Source: Henckelia pumila
Taxonomy: Eukaryota; Streptophyta; Magnoliopsida; Lamiales; Gesneriaceae
Assembly: GCF_033568475.1 (NCBI RefSeq)
Contig: NW_027331833.1
Coordinates: forward strand, 248,001-312,000
Direction: 5' to 3'
Length of the DNA: 64,000 nucleotides
Part shown: one piece after another, positions 23,756-35,182 of the stretch
Layout: the number at the start of each line of letters is the position of its first letter
How positions within the stretch are numbered: position 1 is the stretch's first letter
The notes under the pieces: generated by a model
Database searches by the model: none
Told to the model about the DNA's origin: nothing
What the model saw: the letters and a program-made list of their open reading frames with translations, nothing else
Translations under genes and position numbers: made by a program

Positions 23756-24961
23756 CTATAATTTCGAATCCTCATCAGAAATTGCTTCCTTGAAGTTTCT
23801 TGGATCACATCCAATGTCGGGTTCACTTTGATCCCCTTCAAGAAGTAGACCATATCGAATAGGAGGTCTAGAAGTCCTCTCGGATCTTCTAGGAATAGGC
23901 GTGTCGTTTGATGATTCCTGAGGTGTAGGATCATTATTTTGTATCTCAAGTTCTTCTCGAATTTCTTCGAGTTCCATCATCTTGTCTTTCTTATCAAGTA
24001 AGAACTCCTTCTCCATGAAGGTGGCATTCCTTGAAACAAACACTTTTGTTTCAGTAGGATGATAGAAATAATATCCGATTGAATTCTTCGGATACCCTAC
24101 AAAATAACATAAGGTGGATCGACTATCCAACTTATCTCCCACTGTATGCTTCACGTAAGCAGGACATCCCCAAATCCTCAAGTACGAATACTTAGGAGCT
24201 TTGCCATTCCATAACTCGTATGGAGTTTTATCCACTGCTTTAGTGTGGACATTGTTCAACAACAATACCGCCGTTTCAGGCGCATAGCCCCAAAACGAAG
24301 GTGGGAGCTCAGTGAAGCTCATCATAGATCGAACCATGTCCAATAAAGTTCGATTGCGATGCTCCGAAATACCATTTAACTGAGGTTTCATAGGAGGAGT
24401 CCACTGAGAGAGAATCCCATTCTCTTTTAGATAGTCCAAAAACTCGGTACTTAAGTATTCTCCACCTCGATCCGTTCGAATTGCTTTAATACTCTTACCT
24501 AGTTTGTTTTCTACTTCAGCCTTGAATTATTTGAACTTTTCAAATGATTCAGACTTATATTTCATCAAATATAAATACCCATACCTAGAATAATCATCAG
24601 TAAAGGTAATGAAGTAAGTGTGACCAAATTTAGTACCAATACTAAATGGACCGCAAACATCTGTATGGATCAAATCCAACAGATTTTGACTACGCTCAGG
24701 TTTTCCTTTGAAAGGAGATTTAGTCATTTTTCCTTTTAGGCAGGACTCACAAGTAGGTAGAGAGTTAATATCAGACATATCAAACATGCCCTCTCCCACT
24801 AGCTTGTTCATCCTCCTTGAGGAAATATGACCTAGCCTAGCATGCCAAAGGTTTGCCGGGTTTTGACTATCGTTTTTCCTTTTATTTGTTGTTACCGGTT
24901 TATCAACATAATTAATTGGAACGTCTTTTAATTTTAAGTTATATAGATCGTTTTCAATTTG
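23756..24961 (-). pseudogene. int: Copia integrase
   Basis: The GAG-pre-integrase zinc segment LWHARLGHIS...LPTCESCLKGK (H,H,C,C) is followed by the core HTDVCGPF...TFTDDYSRYGYLY and, after the second half resumes, the region TRTLLDMVRSMM-type, PPSFWGYA and ETAVLLLNNVHTK. An in-frame TAA at 24527-24529 falls between FEKFK and FKAEVEN, and a TGA at 24962-24964 in a Trp-like position separates it from protease. The first D reads in DVCGPF and the second falls in RTDRGGEY at about 24465. C-terminal SERTSRPPIRYG precedes the RT. Confidence 0.9.
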
Positions 24962-26143
24962 TCAATTTCCAATCAAACATTCATTCTTGTAAATATTGCA
25001 AATCTCATTCACAAAATTGCAAGAAAAACCATCTCTATCAAGCATAGAAACAGAAATAATGTTTTTAACTAAATCTGGCACAAATAAAACATCTCTCAAA
25101 AATAACTTAAAATCGTTCTGCAAAACTAAATAAACGTCTCCCACAGCTTTGGCTTCAACTCTAGAACCATTTCCGAGCCTTAGCTGGGTCTCACCCATCC
25201 TAAGCTTACGAATTCTTGTCATTACCTGCAAATCATTGCAAATGTGAGATCCACATCCGGTATCCAATACCCAAGAAGTAGTATTAAGTGAAACATTTAT
25301 TTCAATGTAAAACATACCCTTTGCAGTTCGCAACTGCTCGAAATATACTTTGCAGTTACGTTTCCAATGATCGGGTTTATTGCAGTGATGGCAAACGTCT
25401 TCAGATCCGTTCATGTTTGAAGCCTTTGTTTTGATCTTCTTCTTTGGTACAATTTTCTTGGGTGGGGCATAACGTTTCTTACCCTTTCCACTTGGCCCTT
25501 TCATAGAGTTAGAAGAGGAACCAACCAAGAGTACCGATTTATCCTTCTTTAATGTGGCCTCATAAGTCACAAGCATATTGACCATCTCTTCAAGGGTGGC
25601 CTCTATCTTGTTCATATTGAAGTTCATCACAAAACCGTCAAACGACGAAGGAAAAGAAAGAAGTAACAAGTCCGCGTTTAGTTCATCCTCCAATGTCTAG
25701 TCAAGTGTTACCAACTTTTCAATGAGCCCAATCATGTGTACCCCATGCTCACGGACCGAAGTCCCATCTCGCATGCGGCATGTCATGAGCTCTTTGACGG
25801 TGGCATACCTCTCCGATCTTGACTGAGCTCCAAAAAGTTCCTTGAGAGTATCGTGAATGTCAGCAGCATTCACTGGATTCTCAAATCGCCTCTGAAGTCC
25901 ATCAGACATCGAAGCCTGCATGTAACATTTGGCCTTGACATCATGGTCCCACCATTTGTCAAGTTTGGCCAATTCTTCCGAACTCGCATCAGCCAGGGCT
26001 TCTTTCGGAGGAGGCTTTTCTAACACGTAGAAAACATTTTCCGAACTTAGAACAATCTTTAACTTACGGAACCATTCCGTATAGTTTGCGCCAGTCAGTT
26101 TGTTTTGTTCGAGAATTGAGAATAGTGGATTGCGCGAATTCAT
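24962..26143 (-). pseudogene. gag-pro: Copia gag and protease
   Basis: Gag starts at ATG 26143 (MNSRNPLFSILEQNKLTG) just after the leader; upstream in-frame residues begin from a non-ATG codon and were not used. The UBN2-type gag domain (NYTEWFRKLKIVL, VKAKCYMQASM) runs to about 25470, then a basic linker and a zinc knuckle C-HH-C-NKPD-H-WKRN-C with Asp where Gly is usual. The aspartic protease core WVLDTGCGSHIC is at about 25270. One TAG at 25697-25699 splits gag at VTLD-stop-TLEDEL. The frame is the same before and after, so this is a point nonsense mutation. Confidence 0.92.
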
Positions 26144-27803
26144 TGTAATGAAATACTGAAAAGAAACAAACAATAATCAGTGATTGCTTAATTAATTTAC
26201 TAAGACATAAAATATGGCGAGATTTATTTTATGAATTTCACACCCACTATTTTAACGATTTCACTACCCTCTAGTGAAAACGAGAAACTATTTTCTTTAA
26301 TGGAAACATGGAGTCCAATTGACAAATCATAGTCCCGAATAATATCAGCCAACCATAATTTTCAAAAGTTAGAGCCCAATTGCTTCCAAAGCAATCCCCA
26401 TGTTTTTACCTCATGTCCAATAAGAGCCCAATAATATGACGTTGTTTATTGTGACATGTCAAGATGACCCATCAATATTAAGTTGTGATGGACGGTCGCC
26501 ATGTGGATCCCCAATAATATGAGCCAATCCCATGGGAGTTCCACCCAACTTACAACATGTGTCGATCCAATGTACAGCTTTTCGACGAACGGGCCCTCCC
26601 AATTATATGAGCCGGACCGTGCCCGCGGGTAGCATCTCATACATTGATCGTTGATGAAAGGTAGGAATATTTAAACAATATTTAAATTCCCTTTTGTTTA
26701 TCTTGATATCAATTTTAAATCATATTTAAAATGAGGGATTTTTAATTTTGAAAAACTGTCTCATCTTATCATATTTGTATGCTTGCGGGATTCATGCAAT
26801 TTAGTCTAAACATGCATACAACAATAATATCATATATTATATTTAGGATGATCGACCCCAAAACTAATCGACCCGTGGTTGCCAATCACGAGTCTAAGTC
26901 CAATCTTAGGTGATATGCAAGTATGCAATGCAATCCTATTACATTGTGCTTCCAATTTACATTTCTTCGGTCTTTATTGTCTGTTGGGCCCACCTTTGTC
27001 TTCAAATCTTTATCTCCCACTAAGTCTAATAAATTTACAATAAATTTCGATGACAAGTAGGGGATACATATTTAAGGGTGGGAACGGGCCATAAACCAGG
27101 TCCACTTTTTATTACAAATGACAATTCAAATTAGGCCATAAACTAAACCCATTAATAAAACCCAACAACAATAAAACCAAATGTAAACAACCTAACATAC
27201 ACCTATAAACTTGGTCATGGCGATCGATCATTCTTTTATCCAATAATTAATTCAATAATTAAAAAATTAGATAACATGCAATGGCATCATAATTAAAAAA
27301 GATAAAATCAAATTTTATCTACTCTTTTCATAAGATCATATTTTATCATCAATTGTATCAAAGTAATCAATTTTATAAAATCTAATTTAACGGATAAAAT
27401 TTATAAATTTTCCAAAAATTCAAATTTATCCAAAAATCAATTTTAAAAAATTTCGGACTCAAACAATTTGACCCAATGCCTCACGGACCAATCAAAAACA
27501 ATTTTTGATCGGACCAAAAACTAAAATTTTGAAAATAAAAAATTATAAAAAAAAGAATTTAATTTTCCGGGCTGCCCGGGACATTCCCGGGCAGCCCCGC
27601 ATCCACGTGGGACAGGGCTGCCCACATGGAGTTGGGCAGCGATTCAATAGCTGCCATTTGGCAGCGCCGTGCGCTGCCCTGGATCGCTGCCCCGGACGCC
27701 CTTGTTTCCTTCAAATTTTTAATTTAAAATTTTTCGTTTTGTTTCAAAAAACCGAGGCTAAAAATTTTGTACAATCGATTAATTTTTATCGTTTGATCTG
27801 AGA
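26144..27803 (-). other. Leader of nested copia, with strong hairpin
   Basis: 1.66 kb of non-coding leader between primer-binding site and gag. The phrase CCCAATAATATGA-GCC recurs with variations at 26430, 26510 and 26600. A GC-rich island at about 27565-27700 contains a perfect hairpin with 13-bp arms (27569-27581 and 27585-27597) around a CAT loop, GGGCTGCCCGGGA / TCCCGGGCAGCCC, and repeated GGGCTGCCC / GGGCAGC words. Confidence 0.7.
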
Positions 27804-27824
27804 AACAACCTGGCTTTGATACCA
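27804..27824 (-). other. Primer-binding site of nested copia
   Basis: Minus strand TGGTATCAAAGCCAGGTTG, one base away from the LTR; matches the initiator tRNA-Met type with A for G at one position. Confidence 0.85.
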
Positions 27825-27825
27825 C

Positions 27826-29708
27826 TGTTGGAACATGCTTTTCAGATCATAGATCTGATACCCGGTGCAGCAGAAGTTTAAAATTTTTTATATGGAACGA
27901 TTCCATATCATGGGTATCAAATCCTAACGATTAAATTATGCAAGTAAAATAATAATTACAATTAATATTTTACCTCTTCAAGCTAAGGCTTGATTATGGA
28001 CTCCAACAGAATTTTCTGCTCTTGTTGTAAATCGCAGGAACCGATGAATCGCTCAATCAATCTCCGGAATTAGGTCCACGAACAGAAAACTAAAACCCTC
28101 TGATTGATTGCACTAAAAATCAATCAGATGTTTATCGAAGATATTAAACAAATTTGATCTGTCAATTCAGAATGTAATTTTTCAGAAAAATCGCAGAATG
28201 AATTTTCTCAAAAAGGAGAAGAGGATTTTTGAAAAACCTTCTAGAATATATTTCAGTATTTTCGAAAATTGCAAGATGGAATGATGATTATTTTCAAAAA
28301 TTACACTTATATATATATATATAATTTCTAGACTGGATTAAATTATAAGTGTATTAGGATACTAACTCCTTAGGACCCATAATCCATAACTTAAGCCCAA
28401 CAAGCCAAGCCTGTTATTATAGAAATTAATATAAAATTCATCATGACTCCGATTGATAAACTGATTTCACCAATGTGCACAGAAACCATTTCTGCACCTT
28501 TTAAAGTCAAGATAATTTTTCTGAATCTGAATTCAGTGATTTCCAAAAATGCCCATCTCTATGTCATTTTGGGAAATTCCACTCCCTTTAATTAAGAAGT
28601 CCAACTTCTCTTTCATTAAATTTAACTCTTTAAATTTAACTATCTCAACGGGGATTAGTAATCCATTACTTGTGTGACCCTCAATGGTTCAGGGATACAG
28701 CTAGCCGTGGGCTCACAACTCCTTGTGACTCGGAACAACAATTTCCGACTTACCCATCGAATCATGGTAAGAGCGGCTAGCAATATCGCCCCATGATTCC
28801 CTAGGTATCACTGATAGTGCCTGCAAGAACCAGTAGATTTTGGTTAGCGTACAGTACGGTCCCTTCATCCATATATCCCGATCGAATCAACAACCATTGG
28901 TACATCGAGAGTTGTTCGAGATTCGATAACTATGCAATGCATCTTGAAGATCAAATAGTGACATCGCATGTGCTACTAGGAAACCGAGTAACCTAAAGCA
29001 CATCATGTACTCTGGCCAGAGATTTATCACACTAATATCTCCTCAGATCGCATAGGATATCCACACTCGCAAGCGTGTGATGAATCCTTGACAACAAAGC
29101 ATCGACTCCTATATGTGTCGCAACTGTACCCAATCCCGACACCTGATGACCCCATTAGAGTCGGTAAATGAGTCAAAGTACAGTACTAGCATATAGAGTC
29201 TTCATGATATTTCAAGTAGTAAGGACTAATGGTGTACAACCAAAACCGCAAACTTATCCACTCAAATAATAATAACCACTTGGAAAGTTCGAATAGGGTA
29301 GTTCGATCATTCATCATATGAATATCCATTTGCATGCTTTGAACATCTCTATGTTCCATACCAATGAAACGTGGTACTAGGCATCGCAAATGCTAGGCTC
29401 AATCTCGAGCGATCCTTATCCTTATTTGCGGACGGCTCAATTGACTAGGAACTGTTTAGAATATACAGTGATTATAAAATGTGTTTAATGTTAGTCATCC
29501 CAATGTACTATCACATATTACATGCACTCTAGTATATTCAAGGTCTTCATCTAAACATCGTATATTATGTCATAACATAATAATATGATAAAAGATAAAG
29601 TAAATGTCATTATAATAAGTGTAAATTATATTAAACAAAATATTATTTACATATAGAGTCATCAAAGCCCTTAGCCACAAGTTGGCTAATCGGGCACCCA
29701 CTCTTTCA
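27826..29708 (-). repeat. 5' LTR of nested copia
   Basis: 1883-bp partner of 20345-22229; its right end CACTCTTTCA is followed by the TSD CCATG and then by chromovirus gag sequence. Confidence 0.93.
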
Positions 29709-29713
29709 CCATG

Positions 29714-29911
29714 TTGAGCAGGAGGTGGCGGCGGTGGTGGATGAGCCTCGCCCAAACCTTGGAGGGTGGTAGCCACTATCGTAGAAATCACCATCATATC
29801 TGCTTGGCTGAGATTGACTCTCGGTGGTGGAGGTGGAGGTGGAGGTGGATTTCCAATGTTATTGTTGTTGTTATCTTCACGGTTGTGACCTCGTCTCGCT
29901 CCTCTTTCCAT
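29714..29911 (-). pseudogene. gag: Chromovirus gag N-terminus (before copia insertion)
   Basis: Starts at ATG 29911 with MERGARRGHNRED, then runs of Asn and Pro, and continues VNLSQADMMVISTIVATTLQGLGEAH plus a second Pro run, the low-complexity N-terminus usual for chromovirus gag. It stops at the copia LTR (29708) and continues at 20339. Read on without the insert the ORF would only appear to end in copia LTR codons. Confidence 0.85.
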
Positions 29912-30197
29912 TTCCTACAAACGCACGAGAGTTTTCTAAGAACAGATTGATAGTTGCAAAAAGATAATAGTGAGAGATAATAGTTAAATAATGGAAGTCA
30001 AATTTGACGAGTAAGAGGAATATTGTTTTATTGATAATAAAATCCCGAATATAAAAAAAAGGTTCATGCAAACAGCTGACTCGAAAAGTAAGGAAAACAG
30101 ACACTGAGTAACATGATAACAAGTTCCAACAAGACAAGATAAATGTAAACAGCATAATGGAAAAGAATGATGTCTCAAAACTCTAGACTAATCTAGC

Positions 30198-30818
30198 CTA
30201 ATCTACGACTTCTCCTAATCCTTGCCCTTCATCAATTTCTATTCCAACAGGGTCTTCTTCTTCAGGTTCCTCTTCTTGCTGCAACTCTTGAATCTCTTGA
30301 AGTAAGGAAACATTCTGCTCGTAAATCGCACTATTGTTTCCTTCTAGTTGCTGTATTCGAGCATTAGCTTGTTGGCGGTACTGTGCAAATTCATTCACAA
30401 CTTGCTGTTTTTGCTCCTCCAACTTTTCAGCTCGCTTTGTGAGGTTGAAGTTGACCTCGAAAAGTTGTGAGATGGTAAGCTGAGCAGCTCTAACCTTCTC
30501 CTTATTCTCCTCATCTTGCAAGTCTGCCCGAGTGAGATAAGAAACATAGCGCTTGATATCTTCATGTAAATCCAGCTCCTTGATTCGGCTGGTGCTGATA
30601 ACTTCGAGTAGCTCTGAATAGCGCTCCTCCAGTTTCTCCTTCTCTTGAGCTTGTAGTTTCATTTTGTTCTCCAGATACTCCCTTTATTTTTGCGTCGCAA
30701 GTTTCATCAGCTTCTCTTCTTCCAGTTTCATCCTAAGGTATCGTATCATCGCTTTCTGGAATTCCGAAGCTAGTCGCGACATGCAGAGAGGAATATCAGC
30801 TCGAGATCGGGGAGTCAT
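30198..30818 (-). pseudogene. Extra coiled-coil ORF between 5' LTR and gag
   Basis: Minus-strand frame of 206 codons from ATG 30818 to the stop at 30198-30200, with one in-frame TAA at 30684-30686. It lies in sense orientation between the primer-binding site and gag of the chromovirus. The protein is rich in Glu, Gln, Lys and Leu with heptad-like spacing (for example RMKLEEEKLMKLATQK and KLEERYSELLEVISTS), consistent with a long coiled coil, and ends in an acidic tail EEEPEEEDPVGIEIDEGQGL. No signal peptide or membrane segment. I do not recognise a family. It could encode a Gag-associated accessory protein, but that is inference; the stop suggests this copy is dead unless the shorter 154-codon form from 30662 is used. 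Confidence 0.55.
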
Positions 30819-31210
30819 TTCCTAGAACCAATCGAAAGGAAATTTTTCAAAAAATAAAGAACAACTGCAACTTAGATCAATATAACAATTATATTATCAA
30901 TTCAGTGCAGTAATACGTCGAACGACATTTTCGAGAAATTTTTTCCAAAAATGGAAATTTTCGATATTTCTATATGGGCAGAAAGTACAAGTCGAGGGTG
31001 TCCAAAGAAAATTCGCGGAATTGAATTTCAAATTTTCTAAGCGAAGTTATAAGTGTCCGAAAACTTTCCTAAAACGGCAAAAACGCGATTTCGGAGTCCT
31101 AAATGATTGAATTCGGCCGAAATAAGAGTTTCCCAACCTACATTGGCCCTTTGGCCCACTATGAGAAAACGTAAAAAATTTTCTAAGGAATTCCCAACCG
31201 AATTATGAAC

Positions 31211-31228
31211 CTGGCAGCTTTGATACCA
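31211..31228 (-). other. Primer-binding site of chromovirus
   Basis: Minus strand TGGTATCAAAGCTGCCAG, 6 bases from the LTR edge at 31235; initiator tRNA-Met type. Confidence 0.8.
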
Positions 31229-31234
31229 CTTTAA

Positions 31235-32573
31235 TGTCACGCCCCGTGTCCGAGACGTGTCACCGGCGTTGTTTCAAATTTATAAAAATTATAAAACAAC
31301 AAGCCTCTGTAGCACAGTCTAATACCAACCAGTCTTTTATTCATAAATAAGCCGAAAATAACTTGTCTTACATTCCAACAAAAATGGACAACACTTGATA
31401 TCAAAAGAACTAACGAAACTTACAGAAGGGTTCAACACATTAAGATAAAATCAGAAACTGAAACGATAAATTCCAGAATAACCACGAACTAAACACAACC
31501 TTCTATTTACCAACCCCAAAACATATCCTGCTCCTTGTCGTCTAAGTCTTCTTCAACTTCTCGGAGGAAAAGTAAGGGGGATGAGTCTTTTGGGAAACAC
31601 TCAGCAAGTGGGGGCCGATCGATCATATACATATATATTCATAAAATGATTTAAACAGATTCAGATCATCTCATAGCATAGAATGTAATCGTTCATAACA
31701 TAATTATCATTTAATAACACTGCAAATCTTCTCATTACTTGTGGCTAACTGATCAGTCCCCTATATGTAATCCCTCTAAGGGGTGAGATCATAGAACGAT
31801 TATTGTTACCTACCGCATCAGGGCCATAACATACATTGTTCGGAAATTCCCTTTCCACTCATAATGTGAATCTTAGCAGTGTCTCAAATAGTTTTAGGTT
31901 CATACATGTAAATCAGAATTCATAACAAGGGTTTAAACATATTATGACGATCGAAACTTTAAAGCATACATAATAGTTTTAAAACAAGCCCACTTACCGA
32001 GTTGTTCTTGAATCAAACTAACAGTCAAAGCTTGGGAAGCAAAACTCAAAAATTCAGTCTACTGAATTTTCAAATTCAAGGCAGCCTTCTAGGATAGATT
32101 CCTTAAACATTTTACTCCTCAAATCCTTGACCCTATCCTTCGAATTAAGGGAGAAACAATGGCAGAATTATTAACCTATATGATAACTAGATTCTCAAGG
32201 AATTAGGCAAGGAAAGTAGATAACTTACTGACTCCAAGTGGCTCAACCGAGTAACAACTGTAGCAGAGAAACGCCTAGAACACTTCAAAAATAAGCAGCT
32301 ATGATTCGAATTTTCAGCAGCATTGAGGGAGGATTTTTGATGTGATTTCTGAGTATTCTGAGTGAGTAGATGCAAAATGTGATTAAGAGGGTGAAGGGTC
32401 TGATTCTTGTACTTAATAAGAGGCTAAACTTCAGCCTTGATTTATTTATTGCCAAAGTTTTGATCTGAATTCCATGTATCAGCCATTATCTTGGTATGGT
32501 AAGATTGCAGCTTCCAAGTAGGGGAATATTTCCATATTGGTGTAGGCTTGGAAGCCAAGTTTTAGTTTTTACA
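31235..32573 (-). repeat. 5' LTR of chromovirus (1339 bp)
   Basis: Plus-strand left end TGTCACGCCCCGTG, right end TTTAGTTTTTACA followed by TSD TTGAG. Homologous to 14756-16096, with more differences by eye than between the two copia LTRs. Confidence 0.9.
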
Positions 32574-32578
32574 TTGAG

Positions 32579-32982
32579 TACACCGCTCAATAAGAAGTCG
32601 GGTCAAGATACTGAAACCAAAACAAGATTGAGCATAAGACGGAGTCCAAGAAAATATTGATTGTCGTAAAAAGTCTATAAAGATCCCAACAAAAGTATAA
32701 TCTGATATAAGGATGACCCGAGCCGTTTAAAAATTTATCTCAATAAATATATGTAGATGAAGGTCTGATTAGAACCGAGCTCAAATAAAGAGCAATACAT
32801 GACAATCTGGTGAAACCAAGCTCAAATAAAGAGCTGTAGATAATAATTGTTGTTGTCGAGCGGATCGGGATTTTGAGATAACCACGAGTTGCGTGAGATT
32901 ACATGGTGCCGAGCTTGGTCGGGCTTTTGAATTGACCGCGAATTGCGTGGGATGTGCCAAGCTTGGTCGGTTTTTTAGAACA
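32579..32982 (-). other. 5' internal segment of outer element, short repeats
   Basis: Non-coding. Two degenerate copies of a CGAGTTGCGTGAGAT...GAGCTTGGTCGG type unit occur at about 32870-32970. No coding domain. Confidence 0.5.
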
Positions 32983-33470
32983 CCACTAACGTGGATTTAT
33001 GATGCCACTGATGCGGACTTTTGATGTCACTGATGTGGGCTTTTAATGTCACTGATGTGGGCTTTTAATACCACTGATGTGGACTTTTGATGCCACTAAT
33101 GTGGGATTTTGATGCCATTGATGTGGGCTTTTAATGCCACTGATGTGGGCTTTTGATACAACTGATATGGATTTTTGTTGTCATTGATGTGGACTTTTGA
33201 TGCCACTAATGTGGACTTTTGATGCCACTAATGTGGAATTTTGATGCCATTGATGTGGGATTTTGATGCTACCGATGTGGGATTGTGATACCACCGATGT
33301 GGGATTTTGATGTCACTGTTGTGGGCTTTTAATGCCACTGATGTGGTCTTTTGATTCCACTGATGTGGATTTTTGATGTCACTGATGTGGAATTTTGATG
33401 CCACTAATGTGGGCTTTTGATGCCACTAATGTGGGCTTTTAATGCCACTGATGTGGGCTTCTGATGTCAG
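32983..33470. repeat. 22-bp tandem array, about 22 copies
   Basis: Degenerate head-to-tail repeat with consensus GATGCCACTGATGTGGGCTTTT. Each unit carries the imperfect palindrome CCACTGATGTGG or CCACTAATGTGG. It lies inside the outer LTR element, near its 5' side in the minus orientation. Confidence 0.9.
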
Positions 33471-33506
33471 ACCTGTCTGGACTTTTAAAATGGTGAACCA
33501 TAGATT

Positions 33507-33741
33507 GGGCCTTATTGCTAGATTGCATCTCCGATATAATAGATTAGGGTCTTACTGCGAGATTACATGCCTGATGTGATATAATTGAGCCTTACAGTGA
33601 GATTGCATGTCCGATGTGATACAATTGGGCCTTACAACGAGATTGCATGCCCGATGTGATATAACTGGGCATTACAGCGAGATTGCATGCCCGATGTGAT
33701 ATAACTGGGCCTTACAGCGAGATTGCATGCCCGATGTCTGT
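33507..33741. repeat. 40-bp tandem array, about 6 copies
   Basis: Unit begins GGGCCTTACAGCGAGATTGC and ends ATGCCCGATGTGATATAACT; copies at the right are the most uniform, those at the left are diverged. Directly follows the 22-bp array. Confidence 0.9.
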
Positions 33742-35160
33742 AAAAAAAGGCTCAAACAAAAATACAAGGCAATAGACGCGCAATATAATATTGGGTCAAT
33801 TAAACACATGACTTCACATAAAAATTTATTATGAGATATCTCAAAATTTGTCACAATAAGAATAGTTTGCTAAAAATAACTAAAAATTTATATTTATTTG
33901 TCGAGTTGCCGATAGGCTTGATTAAGTTTTCACAAAGTGTCAAACTAAGACACTCTATGGTAAAGTGACATTGACTAAGTCCACGCAAGATTTATGTATC
34001 CAAACGTAACATGTTTGAGTTCTGCATTAAACGACGAAAACAAAGCGGAAAGAATCCGAAATAGTAATTTCTTGTCAATGTATAAGAGTTTGAATGTCGA
34101 ATTCATTCTGAATTTGAACCAATAATTTTGATACTCTATGCAGATACTCAATCAAAAGGACAAAAACTTGGCAGAGGCTCGATTTCAATTGTCTCATATA
34201 CTAATTCAACATCAGGAAGAGTATCAAGGGAGCAATTAATATCACATAGCATATTCGAGATAAGGTCTAACATAAATGTAATAAGAAATGTTGATTTCGT
34301 GAACCAATATAATTCGCTGAAATCATGATTATAATTTGATAAGAAATTACTAACGGATGTGATTACCGTTGATCCTCAGTGAAAAAGCTATTTGATCTTG
34401 TTGTTGATCAACAGGGAGCATGGTCCATCTTATTCACAATATGCACGTGACTAGAAGTTATTGATGCATAGCATAAAAATTTTAATAACGTAGTAGGAAA
34501 TAACAATTATATTAGATGATATGGAGTAACGTGTCTCATCACAAAGAAATTGTCATCCACATGCGCGGGCAATCCTAAGTTGTTTGTTGTCGGGACAAAA
34601 AATAACCCATAGATTATAACTTTAGACCCTCAAAAGCAAACTTAATCAAAGCATGACTGATTTAGTTACAGGATATACCAATACCAAAATAAATAAATAA
34701 TTGTTTAATTGAAACCAACTTTATAATTTAATCCAGGTCATCCAAGAGGAAATTATCAAACGTGATTCTCTTTAAAAGTGATCAGAATTGTCCTTTTTTA
34801 AAAAAAAAATTGTGAAGAAAAGGGGCTGAGAATTGGACAATGGGTGATGGGTTTTTAGTAATTTAGGATTTACGAAATTGAGAATTGAAACATTCTAGCA
34901 TCGAATTAATTTATAGAAAATGTGTACCTCATTTTCTTGTGAATAAGAGTTTCATCCTTCAAATTACCTGATTTGGAGATTTTGTACAGAGGCACAACCA
35001 TTGGATTTCATAGTACGAGAGGTATGCGAGATGACGCATTCGTAAAAATCAGAGGAACACGGGCAGCAAAATATAGTTTGTAGTAGTCGGGCCGGTAGCG
35101 GCGCAACTCAGAGCTTGTGTGAGCGCATAAGGAAGAAAATATAATCGAGGGAATAGATGT
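33742..35160 (-). other. Non-coding leader part of outer element
   Basis: No conserved coding domain on either strand. It leads to the primer-binding site beside the 5' LTR. Confidence 0.5.
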
Positions 35161-35161
35161 C

Positions 35162-35182
35162 GTTCTCATAGACGGCGTCAAT
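35162..35182 (-). other. Degraded primer-binding site of outer element
   Basis: Minus strand ATTGACGCCGTCTATGAGAAC. The frequent plant gypsy form is TTGGCGCCGTCTGTGGGAA (tRNA-Asp-like TGGCGCCG); the differences are mostly G to A on this strand, as expected from decay of methylated cytosines. Confidence 0.6.

Larger units (their letters stand above)
20345..29708 (-). mobile_element. Ty1/copia element, Tork/Angela-like, complete structure
   Basis: A 9364-bp element with 1885-bp (20345-22229) and 1883-bp (27826-29708) LTRs starting TGTTGGAACATG and ending CACTCTTTCA, flanked by CCATG at 20340-20344 and 29709-29713. Minus-strand order is primer-binding site, 1.6-kb leader, one polyprotein frame gag-protease-integrase-RT-RNase H (copia order), polypurine tract. 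The LTRs are very similar (differences of a few percent by eye). Four in-frame stops but no frameshift are visible in the polyprotein. The long LTRs and gag style suggest the Angela/Tork branch, at moderate confidence. Confidence 0.92.
14756..32573 (-). mobile_element. Tekay/Del-like chromovirus, interrupted by copia
   Basis: Ty3/gypsy element with LTRs at 14756-16096 and 31235-32573, TSD TTGAG (14751-14755 and 32574-32578), primer-binding site at 31211-31228, and polypurine tract beside the left LTR. The minus-strand order is leader with an extra coiled-coil frame, gag, protease, reverse transcriptase, RNase H, integrase, C-terminal chromodomain-like region. Without the 9.36-kb copia insert it is about 8.4 kb. 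Assignment to the Tekay/Del chromovirus group rests on the gag/protease style and the C-terminal PIQIVDTMDQVLRRRIIPYV...W segment. Several nonsense codons and frameshifts make it non-autonomous. Confidence 0.85.

Noticed and set aside
27811..27824. TGGTATCAAAGCC-type words considered as tRNA gene pieces
   Set aside because: They adjoin LTRs and act as primer-binding sites; no cloverleaf can be formed around them.
20345..29708. LTR pair of the copia considered as a segmental duplication
   Set aside because: TSD, primer-binding site, polypurine tract and the polyprotein between the repeats prove an LTR element.
32983..33741. Tandem arrays considered as CRISPR
   Set aside because: Direct head-to-tail repeats without unique spacers, in a plant retroelement; not a CRISPR array.
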